NCBI GenBank assembly: GCA_016169945.1
Contig: JADLSH010000382.1
Coordinates: 1,488,001 to 1,552,000 of the forward strand
Length of the DNA: 64,000 nt
Reading direction: 5' to 3'
From: Trachythela sp. YZ-2020
Taxonomy: Eukaryota > Cnidaria > Anthozoa > Malacalcyonacea > Clavulariidae
Every line of letters begins with the position of its first letter. Position 1 is the first letter of the stretch. Positions 21,669 through 32,904 of this stretch are shown one piece after another. The translations under genes and the position numbers were made by a program. Under the pieces are notes generated by a model that did no database searches, was not told where the DNA came from, and saw only the letters and a list, made by a program, of their open reading frames with translations.

Positions 21669-23451
21669 TTAGTAAAATTACATAGGTGATTATTGAAAAT
21701 TCGCAATGCTGATTGATTGCTCTACCTCAGATTCATACGCGATAATCACCTAAAGCGTTTTTTAAAAATGGCGGCAAGCCGTTTTGTCAAAGTGACAGAT
21801 CAAGAAATAACCAATTTTAAGGAAAATGCAATACCGAAAAGCACCAAAGAAGCTACAAAGTTTGGTGTAAAATTATTTCGAGGTAACTAACTACGTTGCA
21901 GAATGCTGGTTAAATTTATTTCGGATAAAAACATCATTTTATCAAGGCGAAAAGTCAAATTCGCTACAATCGTCTAGACATTTGTTTACATTTGTAAAAT
22001 TATATTTTTCATAACAGAATGGTTTCAACAACAGTCAGAATTTTCAACGGAATTCGAAGAGATGACTGTTGAAGAAATGAATAAATGCTTGGTGAAATTC
22101 TACGTTTCAATAAGAAATAAAGACGGGATTTATTATAAAAAACCAACGTTGGCAGCGGTACGAGCTGCTCTGGATAGGCATCTGAAGTCGCCGCGGTACA
22201 ACAAGATTCAGCATTTGCGACCACAACTTGTTCAGCGAAGCTAATAAAACCTTGAATTCTTACCTTAAACATCTTTCCAGTACTGGGAAAATTACAGGGA
22301 CTATTCACAAGACGCCGTTGACAAGTGAAGCCATCCAAAAGCTGTACGGGAAAGGCGAGCTTGCAGACGCAACTACACACAATCCTCGCGCTTTGCTCCA
22401 AACTGCTTGGTTTTTCATCTCGTTGTATTTCGGAAAAAGAGGAAGAGAAAACCAGGCTGTGATGAAAAAGTCAATGCTTCGTCTCGTAGCGACGGCCAAT
22501 GGTGAAGAATACTTCGAGCTAAATAAGAAGGAAGCGGGAACCGTCATGGACGGCTCGAAGCTACCGAAGATCACTCAGACGGTAAAATTTTTTCCACGCC
22601 AGGTTCATCGCGTTGTCCAGTAGCCTTGATAAAGGCATATCTCTCGCATTTAAATCCAGAAAATGTTGCTCTTTTCCAGAAACCAAAAGATTTGTCCAGC
22701 AAGTTTAGTCCTGAGACCAGCCCAGTGTGGTATAGTGCTCGAAAGCTTGGTTACAACACTCTCGAGAATATGTTGAAAATCATCACCACCAGAGCTGAAA
22801 TTTCTCCATGCCTCCACAAACCGCTGAGGGCCACCACCGTTACAGTTCTGTCGTCAAATAACATCGAAACGCGTAAAATCAAAGCGGTAACAGGCCATCG
22901 AAGTGATACAAGCGTTGAAAGCTACTATGAGCGGCCGACACTCGACCAATTCAAAGATATGTCGAAGGCCCTTTCTTCTTATGTCAAAGGCAGTGAAATC
23001 TCACCAATATCGCAGCCTGAACTTGGTAATATTAGTCATCCTACTGCCACTTTGTCCAGAGCACAAATCGCCTCAGTTGCAGACTCTCGGTCTAGTTCTG
23101 GCCAAAGTTACCTCAGTTCACAACAACAGAATTATCTCGTCGAAACCGGCTGCAATCCTGCAGCTATTCTGCCATCAGGAACATTTGAAAGCTGTTCTTT
23201 TACGTTCAATGTTAATATAAACAATTGACGTTGATTTTCTACTTTTGTAAACGATTAATATTGGCATTTTTAACATTGTTTACGAAGAAATTGACTGTTA
23301 ACACTGTTGAGTAATTTCAAAATTTAGAACTTCACGTGATCGCGTGCGCCTTCGTTACGCAAGCCGCTTTATCGCAAATATTGAATTAAAATATTTTTGA
23401 AATGTGCATTTTTTATTTTTTTCCAAATAATCACCTATGTAATTTTACTAA
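21669..23451 (+). mobile_element. Crypton-type element bounded by perfect 26-bp inverted repeats
   Basis: TTAGTAAAATTACATAGGTG and six further bases at 21669-21694 are repeated exactly in inverse at 23426-23451. The 1.78 kb unit holds a single spliced gene for a DUF3504/KIAA1958-like tyrosine recombinase. Classical Cryptons lack TIRs, so the perfect inverted ends are notable. A 105-bp palindrome abuts the right end at 23452. Confidence 0.7.
21768..23228 (+). pseudogene. Crypton-like tyrosine recombinase (KIAA1958/DUF3504 type), two frameshifts
   Basis: Exon 1 (21768-21882) starts MAASRFVKVTDQEITNF and ends at a GTAACT donor. The acceptor at 22016-22017 rejoins in phase as FREWFQQQSEFSTEFEEM, the usual N-terminal core-binding motif. 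A one-base shift near 22207 leads to LFSEANKTLNSYLKHLSS; another near 22588 leads to PVALIKAYLSHLNPE. Catalytic residues of tyrosine recombinases are seen: Arg in YFGKRGREN, HKPLR (His-x-x-x-Arg), GHRS and the Tyr pair in VESYYERP. The Ser/Gln-rich C-terminus ends in FTFNVNINN. Related host proteins (KCTD1, ZMYM, KIAA1958) derive from Cryptons. This copy is inactive through the shifts but otherwise well kept. Confidence 0.82.
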
Positions 23452-23556
23452 AACAATTATTCGCCTCAGGCTCGGTGAATATCGGGTAATAAAAACCTCG
23501 ACTTCGTCTCGGTTTTTATTCACCGATATTCATCTCGCCTTCGGCGAATAATTGTT
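23452..23556. repeat. 105-bp near-perfect palindrome
   Basis: It opens AACAATTATTCGCC and closes GGCGAATAATTGTT. Inner arms GTGAATATCGG.TAATAAAAACC pair around a TCGACTTCGTCTC centre. It can form a long hairpin and directly follows the recombinase element's right inverted repeat. No ORF. Confidence 0.85.
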
Positions 23557-24613
23557 AAATATCCATTGTTATCGCTAGCCTTCGCCTCGTGATTGTAAAT
23601 CCCGAACAGATTGATTGCTCATGCTTTTCTATCACTAAACATAAAATAGTTCTAAATCTTATATGTTCAATCTGAAAAAAATATATAATAAATATAACTA
23701 GATGGTACTTACAGATGCATACCTGGATCAGCCTGCAAAAGTTAAGTATCATAAGTTGCGTATGCCGTAATTGCACATTCTGTTCTTTTTAGCCCGGAAA
23801 AGTAAAGCAAACGTTTTTGAATTACTCATCCAATTCTCATTCAAGTTGAAAAAAATCTATACTCCGCAAATTAAACTGTTTGATATTTTTTATTTATTCT
23901 GCTTAAAGACAAACACACACAAAAACACATAATATCATGGCAGAAATAATAATGAATGTTCAAATAATCAGCACGAAATCGCTGAAAAATAAATTTTTCG
24001 TGCCAATAGATTTTTAATTCTTACCCTGTCCCTTTGAAGGCACGAATACCAGAAAAGACACGAAAAGATACAAGTACTTCGGCTGCCACAACATCTATTA
24101 AAGAGAATTGGCGTATGGTTAGATATATGCGTAATCAGGCATTAGCAAAGATATGCCTATTTATCTGCATGTGTGCACACATTCCAAAATAACAAAGAAG
24201 TTATTTATGATCGTAGAACTACTGTGGTTGTACTGTGTACTGTGTAGGTACTGTGGATTTCTCGCCTAGATGTTGGTTGAAGCTAAGCCCTCAGAGGTCA
24301 GTGAGTGTGTTGTTCTCCAGAAAGGGCTGTAACGGCTTTGTTCCTCTTGCTATAAACAAGTATGAAATTTGAAACCGCCCAACTAATATAAGGTTTTTAT
24401 CTTTTTCTTACACCCCAAGCTACATGTAGGTTGTCTATTTTAGTGCCCGTCGCCGGCGAAGTTAACACCTGAGCATGGGTCTTGTTGACCTATTAATACA
24501 GTCGGTAGAGCGATTTAATACAAGCATCATAAATCAGGAGGTACGAACAGATGTATTTATTAAATTTTCACATATCTGCATCTAAATTTTATATTGTTGG
24601 TTGTCGACTATTT
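23557..24613. other. No gene seen
   Basis: AT-rich sequence with a chance minus-strand ORF at 23555-23776. Nothing recognised. Confidence 0.45.
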
Positions 24614-24890
24614 AACAGTTATTCTACGAACTCGAGTCGTATATGAGCTGATAGCCGACGAGGCGTGATAGCGCCGAGTCGGCTATCAGTCATATACGAC
24701 GAGAGTGAGTAGAATAACTGTTTTATTATATACACAAGCTTTGGATATGAACAGAACATTTTGGCGTACTTTTTTCAAGTAAAACTTGAATTTCCACTTC
24801 ATTTAATTGTCCAAATCTGCCAGCCATTTTTCTACTTTTCTCTAGATCGCAGAATACCTCATATCCAGAGCTTGTGTATATATAATAAAA
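24614..24890. repeat. Compound inverted repeat / foldback MITE
   Basis: A 109-bp palindrome (24614-24722) has outer arms AACAGTTATTCTAC / GTAGAATAACTGTT and inner arms around GATAGCCGACGAGGCG. It is followed by TTTTATTATATACACAAGCT at 24721, which recurs inverted at 24859-24890 (CATATCCAGAGCTTGTGTAT). Together these form a foldback unit of about 277 bp. Confidence 0.65.
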
Positions 24891-24895
24891 TAATA

Positions 24896-25005
24896 ATAAT
24901 CCCCGAGCCGGCGCGAATCGCCGCGCGAGGGTACTAATTCCGCTCGGATATTTACACCCGTGTATGTGAAAACATTGGGAAATGCAAAGTCGTCCGCCAT
25001 TTTAT
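24896..25005 (+). repeat. Dispersed repeat, copy 1 (second copy at 55840)
   Basis: From CCCCGAGCCGGCGCGAA through GTACTAATTCCGCTCGGATA to AATGCAAAGTCGTCCGCCA, this matches 55840-55950 closely over about 105 bp in the same orientation. Both copies are preceded by AT-rich trinucleotide runs. The family is not recognised. Confidence 0.8.
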
Positions 25006-27112
25006 TGGTCATGGACTGGACGTTTTTTTAAGTTATGCGCATGAGCAAGTTCAAGCGGAGAGAAAACTGGTAACTACCAACATCACGATTGGCAAAGACA
25101 ACGATTTTGTTTTTATATGTATACATCAGAAAAATAACTGGCATTTTGGCATTTTATTTTTGGCATTTATATGAAAACTTTTTTCAAAATTGTACTCTGG
25201 AGTCGGGAATATTAATTCAGACAAATATTAAGTCTCCAAAACGAGATAAATGAAATTTTGAAATTCCGATATTTTTTTAGAGGACGCCGAGAAGGACAGG
25301 ATTTTCGAGTTTGAAAGCGTTTTAAACGGGTGAGTGTTTATTTTGCATATTTGCTTTTGCAGTTTTGCGGTTTTCCGTCAATTGGCATGCACTAGTTGTA
25401 ATTGAACATATTTGCCAACGATAACCACTTAATAGGTCTATTATATTGTTATCACTTTAGGATCAAAAACACATGCAGGTCTATCTAACTTGGCAACACA
25501 AAATGTATTTCATATAATATGGAATTAACAAACAATTGAAATATTAGTGCTAAATGTCTTCAATTTAAGGTGGTTTGAAACACTATCTATATAGGTCAGA
25601 TGTCAACTCGCGTCTCACGCGTGGAATCTTCGTGACCCGGTAAATTTTTGAAACAAGCCGCGGGAAGTTATTTTCGAGAATTTTCTGCGAAGACACCACA
25701 ACCTTTTCATTGTAATCGTAAAAATCTTTGTAATTTGAACAGTACGTATGTTGTTAACCAGTTTGTAAGCTTTTTTTAGTATGTTTTTCACGTATTTACG
25801 TTCAGTATTATCATTTATAATGTTCAAAATCTTCGACTTGTTGCCGACCAAAAATTCTAAAATAATATTTTATACTATGCTCAAAGCAGTTTAGAACTGT
25901 CAGAGTAATATAATTCTTTAAAGCAATCAAAAAACTACTGCATACAACTACAGTACAGGCAGTTACGACTTACGAGTTGTTTTACGAAAATTGGAAATTG
26001 ATTGAATATTTTGAATATTGATTTCATATTGATTTCAACAATAACAACAAATTTAAGAGACGTTGGATTAATTCAATGCGTAAACCACCGACAAACCAGA
26101 CCAAAAAAAGACCACCAACAAACAATCTTTGGTCCAACTGAAGCCAAGGGTAACGAATATTGCTCACCATTTCGGAAAAAAACTGCCTGTTTTACGGAGA
26201 GCAAGTGACTCGAAGAAGTGATGGGGCCGCGAGACCATCACACAAAAGACACGGACATGCGCAGATGCAGATCTTGTCGAAATGAAATTCTGTTTGCCCG
26301 CGTAAGTTTTGTGCGTGGCTTAATGGCTTTAGTTTTAATTTCCTTCGCTGAAATTTTTTAAACTTTCGTGTCGTGAACTTACAAGTCGCCTTTTTAATAT
26401 ATCCAAATTTACAGATAAGTTTTCTCAGAACAAAAATTTGCAAATATCTAAAAAACTTATCCTACAACCTCCCTTAATTTTTTGATATAATGTTCCGCTT
26501 AGTATTCCAAATTTACTTGCAATTTTTTTTTTAAATTCACCGAAGGAAATTCAAGTAATTTTTTGTCCAATTTATAGTATATGACTACTATAGTTAATAC
26601 GCTGTTGTTGCCATAGCAACGTGACTATGGTATATTTAGAACCCATGGGTTGGACACATAACAGTTATAATAATAGTTATTACAAAAAAAGCAACTATAT
26701 ATTTCACAAACATGAAGATATGTGTTGCAATAGGGAAAGCATATTTTCACCCCTTGTTTTAATATTAACTGTAGGGAGCCACCTTAAAAGAACATTCGTT
26801 TGCTTTCGACCGAGGTTATAAATAGGATAATTTATATCTATGTAAAATATCATTTAAAATAGACCTGCACTGAAGTCACTTAGCAATGACGTTTGAAATT
26901 CTGCACTTGTCTTGTTAATACACATGCAACAATACGTACAGCTTTACACGATAACATATACACTAATATTAAATGTATAGTAGTATATAGCGATCATATC
27001 ACTATGGGCGACATCCAGGTGCATTAGTCATTCACGCACATATCTTCCGCTAAACTAGAAGTGCTCACGCATCAAATATTTCACAATCTAAATGCTTTAA
27101 AAAGGAACCAGT
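25006..27112. other. No gene seen
   Basis: No supported coding segment. Short ORFs on both strands lack any recognised motif or splice context. The one site of note is the X-box-like palindrome at 26607-26620. Confidence 0.45.
26607..26620. promoter_or_regulatory. RFX X-box-like palindrome
   Basis: GTTGCCATAGCAAC differs at one central base from the ideal RFX X-box GTTGCCATGGCAAC. RFX factors control ciliary genes in animals. No adjacent start of a gene is recognised, so function is a guess. Confidence 0.3.
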
Positions 27113-29871
27113 GTTAAAGTGCTTATGAACGCAAAATGATTCGGATAGAACATAAAAAGTTAGTTAATAAGTTCTAGATTAGTTTTTGGCTTAGACTTTT
27201 AGTTTCGGAGATATAAAGGCTCAAAGTCGCTATTTTGGAAAAAAAGTAGCGTCTTCCGGGGGACTGGGTCCCAGGAACGTGTGTATTTAATTTTACTATA
27301 AAAACAATTACATTTGGATAAATCATCTTGAAAAGTCGGCTATTTCTTGAGGAAAAAAACACATTTTTGAACTCAAACACATTTTTGAGTGTGTAAAGTA
27401 ACCCTTCTAGTGGTCTGCATCGTCAATCGTGGAATATAGACGAAGGAATGGATTTAAATGCGATTTCAAAGTCGATCGTGGAGACGACCATGACACTTGA
27501 TGACAGTAACTTATGTCTATAAATTCTGGGACATAGATGCCTCTTGCTTATAAAATTCTTTCGAAAGAAGAAATAAATGAACAAATGCAAGGGTTAAAAG
27601 TTTGTTGGAATGGAACTTAAACCTTTTACTGAATTTTATAGTCTTCATGCCTTCATGGACATGGGAATCGGTTGCATTTCATTTCTACACCTGCTTTAAA
27701 GTTGGTTCTCACTTTAGCAAGGAAGCTTGTTTCCCTACACATTTTACATTCAAATTTGCCCAAAATTTGGACATTTTCAAGAATAGTAACTGGTTAACTG
27801 CAACTGGCCAACCCACAATCTAATGAAATTGGCCCCCATGTATATTCTCACAGAACCTTTCATAGAAAGATTGGTTGGCAGATTGTCATCTTTGTCCATG
27901 TAACTGAAAGATGATCAATACACGGATATCATAAACTGGATATATAGATATATATATATGGAATTATTGTGACGACACTAAACATTAATTGCCACATAAA
28001 TAGGCTTAGAATAATATTCATCTTTTGAGAATGTTTTAGTGGGGGAAACATATCTAATTTAATAAGCCATAAGGCCAGTATGTGATCTGTAAAACTTCAT
28101 ACTTTCAATTACAGTAGCTTTGCCTGTGTGGGCAGAGCAAACATGCTTCAACTTTCACATTAGATGTAAGATGTGTGGTGTGAGAGTGATGTATGCTTTA
28201 CTCATAGTGTACACACATCCAACTTTCTTGGCATGCCCACATAGCTGATTTAAGTAACTCGGAAAGGTGCTTCTCTGTGCAGGTAAACCGACTTCCTCCC
28301 CATGGAGGAAAATGGATGTTGACACCCTCCCCTACCAGATGTCCTTGCACATTTTAGAAGTGGAATCTCTCCTTCCAGATGGGTAAAGTTCTTCCATAGT
28401 GGGAGTCTGGCTCTTTTCTAGGTAACCCATTACCCAAAAAGCAGCTAAAGTTTAGCCGATCCAATCAAGCGCAGTTAACCCATTAATTGGCAGTACTCTA
28501 CCACTGATGAGTAAAATTTGCCAATTAATGGGTTAAGCCAATCTAATCGATCAAGGGGCTGAGCTATTAAAAGTGAACTTGCCCCCAAGAGACAATAGAG
28601 TCACACTGCAACATATATTGATAAAGATGTTTAATAAATATTTAATTAAAAATGTTAATTCATCTTTCACTGATGGTTCCAGTTTACTTCACTGATAATC
28701 TAGATGAAATCACAAACAAATAGTTTAATGGGCTATACAATGTTGAAGTGTATCTCTCTGTTTAGGGAATTTTCTGTTAGCCTCCCTAAGGTTCTTCAAC
28801 ATAGGTGGCTTAGGGACCAAGGCCTAACTGCAGAAATGCCTGATACTCAGGTTAAGGTGGTTCCACTGGTGGGACAGTGCAGCACTTGGTGATCAACTTT
28901 GTGCCAAATACATGTATCAATTAAACATATATCATCAGTATCTCACTGTCATATAAAACATGTGACATTGACCACATGTGTAGGATAATACAAGACACTG
29001 AAAGTCCACATATAAAGTAGGTTGAAGTCTAAAAGTAGAATGGCCTATTAATTTATATTAGTTAAATACCATAAAGGCATTAAAGTTGTGATAATTTCCA
29101 CATTGAAACATATATGATATATTATTCTATAACAGCTGTATGTAATCTCTCAGAGGTAGAAGCACTTCGATCGATTTGTGCGTCAACAAAGACCGTTGTA
29201 CACCGGACATGTCCGGCGCAGAACCTTTCATCCATACTGGCTTCAATGACATTGTATACTAAGCAAATATATGCACATTTAGGCGACATGATTCAACGTT
29301 AAATATCCAAAGTTCATACGCGCGAATAGACATCATTGCATTTGTTAAAATCACAGCTTACCTGCATGTTGATTCCTGTCCTATGTTGGGACAACTGGGT
29401 ACATTTGTCTTTGTTTATAGGTCGATAACTATGGCCTGTATTTGCCACCAAATGTCTCAGATCGATGAGTTTCGGTGTCCTCTTTTCTATCGGTTTAAAG
29501 CCGCAATAGGTGATTTATCATCCAAAAAAGGTGTCAGATAGCTAGATATATTACTGTTGGTACTTTCTGTGTAATATCACGCACAAACGAAACATCGTTT
29601 AGACAAAATATGCAAAAAAACACAATACATCGATATCTTCGCCATATATTTCTTAGTTGTTTATCAAAGTTGGGTTCCTGGGATCCAGGCCCCTTGGTGA
29701 TATTTTGGTCGCGCTACTTTTTTTCAGAAAATGGCAAAATTTGCCTGTTTGAGCCTTTATATCTCCGAAACTAAAAGTCTAAGCCAAAAACTAATCTAGA
29801 ACTTACTAACTAACTTTTCACGCCTTATCCGAATCAATAAAAACCCATTTTGCGTTCATAAGCACTTTAAC
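27113..29871. mobile_element. Candidate DNA element with long inverted repeats
   Basis: The left arm 27113-27279 starts GTTAAAGTGCTTATGAACGC; the right arm 29672-29871 is its inverse, with small indels. Both contain GTTCTAGATTAGTTTTTGGC and GTTTCGGAGATATAAAGGCTC. The 2.4 kb between them shows no transposase or other recognised gene. It may be one non-autonomous element or two copies of a repeat in opposite orientation. No target duplication could be read. Confidence 0.6.
28475..28536. repeat. 62-bp palindrome
   Basis: TTAACCCATTAATTGGCA and its exact inverse TGCCAATTAATGGGTTAA enclose a 26-base loop. A small hairpin or MITE-like unit inside the larger inverted repeat. Confidence 0.8.
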
Positions 29872-31426
29872 TCTGATCTTATACTTACCAGCAAACTGAT
29901 AAAAATACAATTTTCCGCACCACTTGAACAGTAGGGGCAAACTCACGCACGGGGTTGGTTTTTTGAGTTTATAATGTTATTTGCGTGATCGAGTTTAGAC
30001 CTACTGCTTTAAGCCTAGGGTTTAAATTTTAGGTGTACGAGTAAGCTGCAATTATTCGCTCACTCTTTCGATATATTCAATTTAATATTCAATTTGAGTA
30101 AACGCTTTGGCGGTATTTTTTTATTTATGAATTATGAGCAGAACATTCTATAAACTTTATTGAACTAACTGTTTACTAGTTCCTTGTTTAGTTTTGATAA
30201 TATTCAAAAGTATTTTTAGAATATTTTAAAACGACAAATAGCTTTTATATAAGAAACAACCTTGTTGTTGTTTTGAATCTGTCTGTCGAATTACGAATAT
30301 ATTTTCAACCGGCTTCGCCGCTTCGCCACTCATTCACAACTTATATTCCGTAAATTAGTAAAATAAACTAAATAAACAAAACATGTTTACGTTTAAATAC
30401 GGAATTATTTTAGAAATTGGGCCACTTCGTGGTTTTGGAATTGTCTTCGGTTTAAAATAAACGACTAAATCTTTTAAACTTTTCCATTCGTGAATTCGGG
30501 CGCCATCTTGCCGTGTTGATATAAACTATAACGGCCACTGATCTGAAAACAAGGACTGGATAGTGCATCTTCCATGCATAAATGAAGCCAATGGCGGCCA
30601 TATCGGTGTGACCACAACAAATCTACTGTGGTGTTGGGGACATGTTTAAAGAGGTTCTAACATGTTCTAGTTATTGGTGGGAAAGGAAAAATATTGTCTC
30701 GATAAGAATTTGTCATCAGTGGCATCTCTTTAATTTCTTCCTAGGGCACACCGATGTGGCCGCCATAAGCCTCATTATGTGGTGTTTAAAACGTTCTAAA
30801 ACTCATTAGAAGAGATGTTGGAAGCTATATTTTTCACGTTGCATAGAAAAATATATTTGCTTCATAACATAACTAATTTAAACAGCTAACGATTTGACTA
30901 GTCAATAATTTGACAGATTTAAAAATCTGATCTCATTAAAAATATTCTGGCTTCAAAATTGGCTCATTGAATTCAATAGGATGCTCTATCCAGTTCTAGT
31001 TTCAGACCAGTGATAACGGCACTGCCGTGCGTTGTTGCTATATAAAATGCACACACGTGGTACAAATTGACCAATAAGAACACGAGTTTACAAAAATTGA
31101 ATATTAATTGATTCTAAAACTTGTAAGTGTTCCTTTGGGCTTGAGTGAATTGAGATATTGACAGTATACAACATACATTACCACATTTTATATTTCCTAG
31201 TGTGCTATTGGTGGTCTATATATAAACTGACATGTGACAATAAAACTGTAAAACTTCAAGTTGTTTGGTTAAGGTTCAGTCATACGGAGTTAGTAACCAA
31301 CTTAACAAATAGACTATCAAATTATGGTGGTGAGGCTTGCCTGAGTGGCTATGCATAGCAGTGAAGCATTTTATGGTCATCATGTGATGTTGATATTTAA
31401 GAGCTTATTTTCTTGGATGGATTCTA
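29872..31426. other. No gene seen
   Basis: No coding segment recognised. It holds one inverted pair at 30581-30610 and 30747-30776, described separately. Confidence 0.45.
30581..30776. repeat. Inverted repeat pair around 136 bp, MITE-like
   Basis: AATGAAGCCAATGGCGGCCA with TATCGGTGTG is mirrored by CACACCGATGTGGCCGCCAT with AAGCCTCATT. The arms are 30 bp with few mismatches. The motif ATGGCGGCC is in both arms. Confidence 0.65.
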
Positions 31427-31919
31427 CAGGGTGTATCAAAAAACTGCAACCCTTGAAATCAGATATTTTTTTAATTTGCATGATTCAGCACTAACTGATC
31501 CCAAGGGTGCGTAAACACAATATATAGCTATAGAATGGAATTTCTTGCTTGGGGATGTACTATATAGCTATATATTAGGGCCATTTATACGGGAGAAAAT
31601 AAGTCGCGAGTTACATAAGACGCGTCCTATATAAGACGGGAACACACGCGTATAAATGGTCAAATTCTAGTAGGTCGCGACTTAAATAAGAACAGGGATT
31701 CAGGCTGTTCAACAATAAGTCGCGACTTATTAGAATTTGACCATTTATACGAGTGTGTTCGCGTCTTATATAAGATGCGTCTTATGTAAGCCGCGACTTA
31801 TTTTCTCTCGTATAAATGGCCCTATTGTGTTTACGCACACTTGGGATCAATTAGTGCTGAATCATGCAAATTTTAAAAATATCTGATTTCAAAGGGTTGC
31901 AGTTTTTTTATACACCCTG
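31427..31919. mobile_element. Tc1/mariner-type MITE with a second MITE inside
   Basis: Ends CAGGGTGTATCAAAAAACTG and, inverted, CAGGGTGTATAAAAAAACTG. TA flanks both sides (31425-31426 and 31920-31921). The arms are about 100 bp and run to GCGTAAACACAAT. The original loop is AT-rich, about 55 bp, and is interrupted by the inner element at 31577-31823. Confidence 0.82.
31577..31823. mobile_element. Inner palindromic MITE, 247 bp
   Basis: Ends AGGGCCATTTATACG and CGTATAAATGGCCCT, with ATT repeated on both sides. Almost the whole length folds on itself (AATAAGTCGCGA, ATAAGACGCG, CGTATAAATGGTCAAATTCT and inverses). It inserted into the loop of the outer MITE and is therefore younger. Confidence 0.85.
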
Positions 31920-32904
31920 TATTGTCGGCGGACTAATTTGTTATAGATGACATCATGCTAAATCATGTCAGCGTTTGCATGGGAAATCTACCCCTCCTTG
32001 TTCAAGCACAATTATAGCTACTGTATATACATTGTGAGAAAGTGGTTAGATTATCACTTGTTCTCCTTTATATCTAAAATGTACATGAGTCTGGGCAGTG
32101 CTGGTCACTGGGGAAATAAAGTTTGCTCAATTTAGCCGTATTTCTTTGTACCATGCACTAGGTAGTCATTTTCAGTTCTTCGTCTTCGTGTTGTTGTCAG
32201 GTCGCCACGATTAGCGATTGATACCGTCGTATTCGTAAAATGTCACTTACAGCAGTGCATGAGCGTCCATTAATATGGCATGAAGTTTAGCCGCAGAGCA
32301 GGTATAGTTTCCTCTCGATTTCCATATTCATTATAATTACGGCGCGGTAAAATCACCTCGTGGAGAGTGAGAGTCCTGAAAAAGAAAGCTCCTCCACAAA
32401 CTTTTCCCGGTTGATTTACTGGGTCAGGACGGTCGCCCCTCTACTGACGGTGGTTTGGTTGTTCTTCCCACACATAGGCCCGGGACAAGTGTCCAATGTA
32501 GGCATGGAAGTATGATTCTGATTTTCGTGCCAACGTAGTGGAAGCAGCTAAACAATCCGAATGCGGGACTCGTTGAGTCAATGGCCTGGGGAGTTCTGCT
32601 GCCGTTGGTGGAGGGATGGCCGTCAGCCCGAGTCGCGAACATTGAAAGGGATGAGTTGAGCAATCTAGCCACTTTGTTATTTCGAGATTCTACTTCTATT
32701 CAAACCTCGTGAAATGTGCATTATCCTTCGTGATGACGTCATTAGCATTATTTAAGACAAGACTAATTGTGCAAGGGTGTCAGTTGCAATGATACACGAA
32801 CGGGTTGAAACTCATGGCCACCACTGGTCCATCGCGCCCGGAATTTGCGGCGCTAGGCAACTTCAACTGGCGCTAGGCAACTTCGCCAGGTGGTACAGAC
32901 ATAG
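31920..32904. other. No gene seen; local 20-bp duplication
   Basis: ORFs here have no recognised motif. GCGCTAGGCAACTTCAACTG at 32849 is repeated with change at 32869 (GCGCTAGGCAACTTCGCCAG). Confidence 0.45.
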
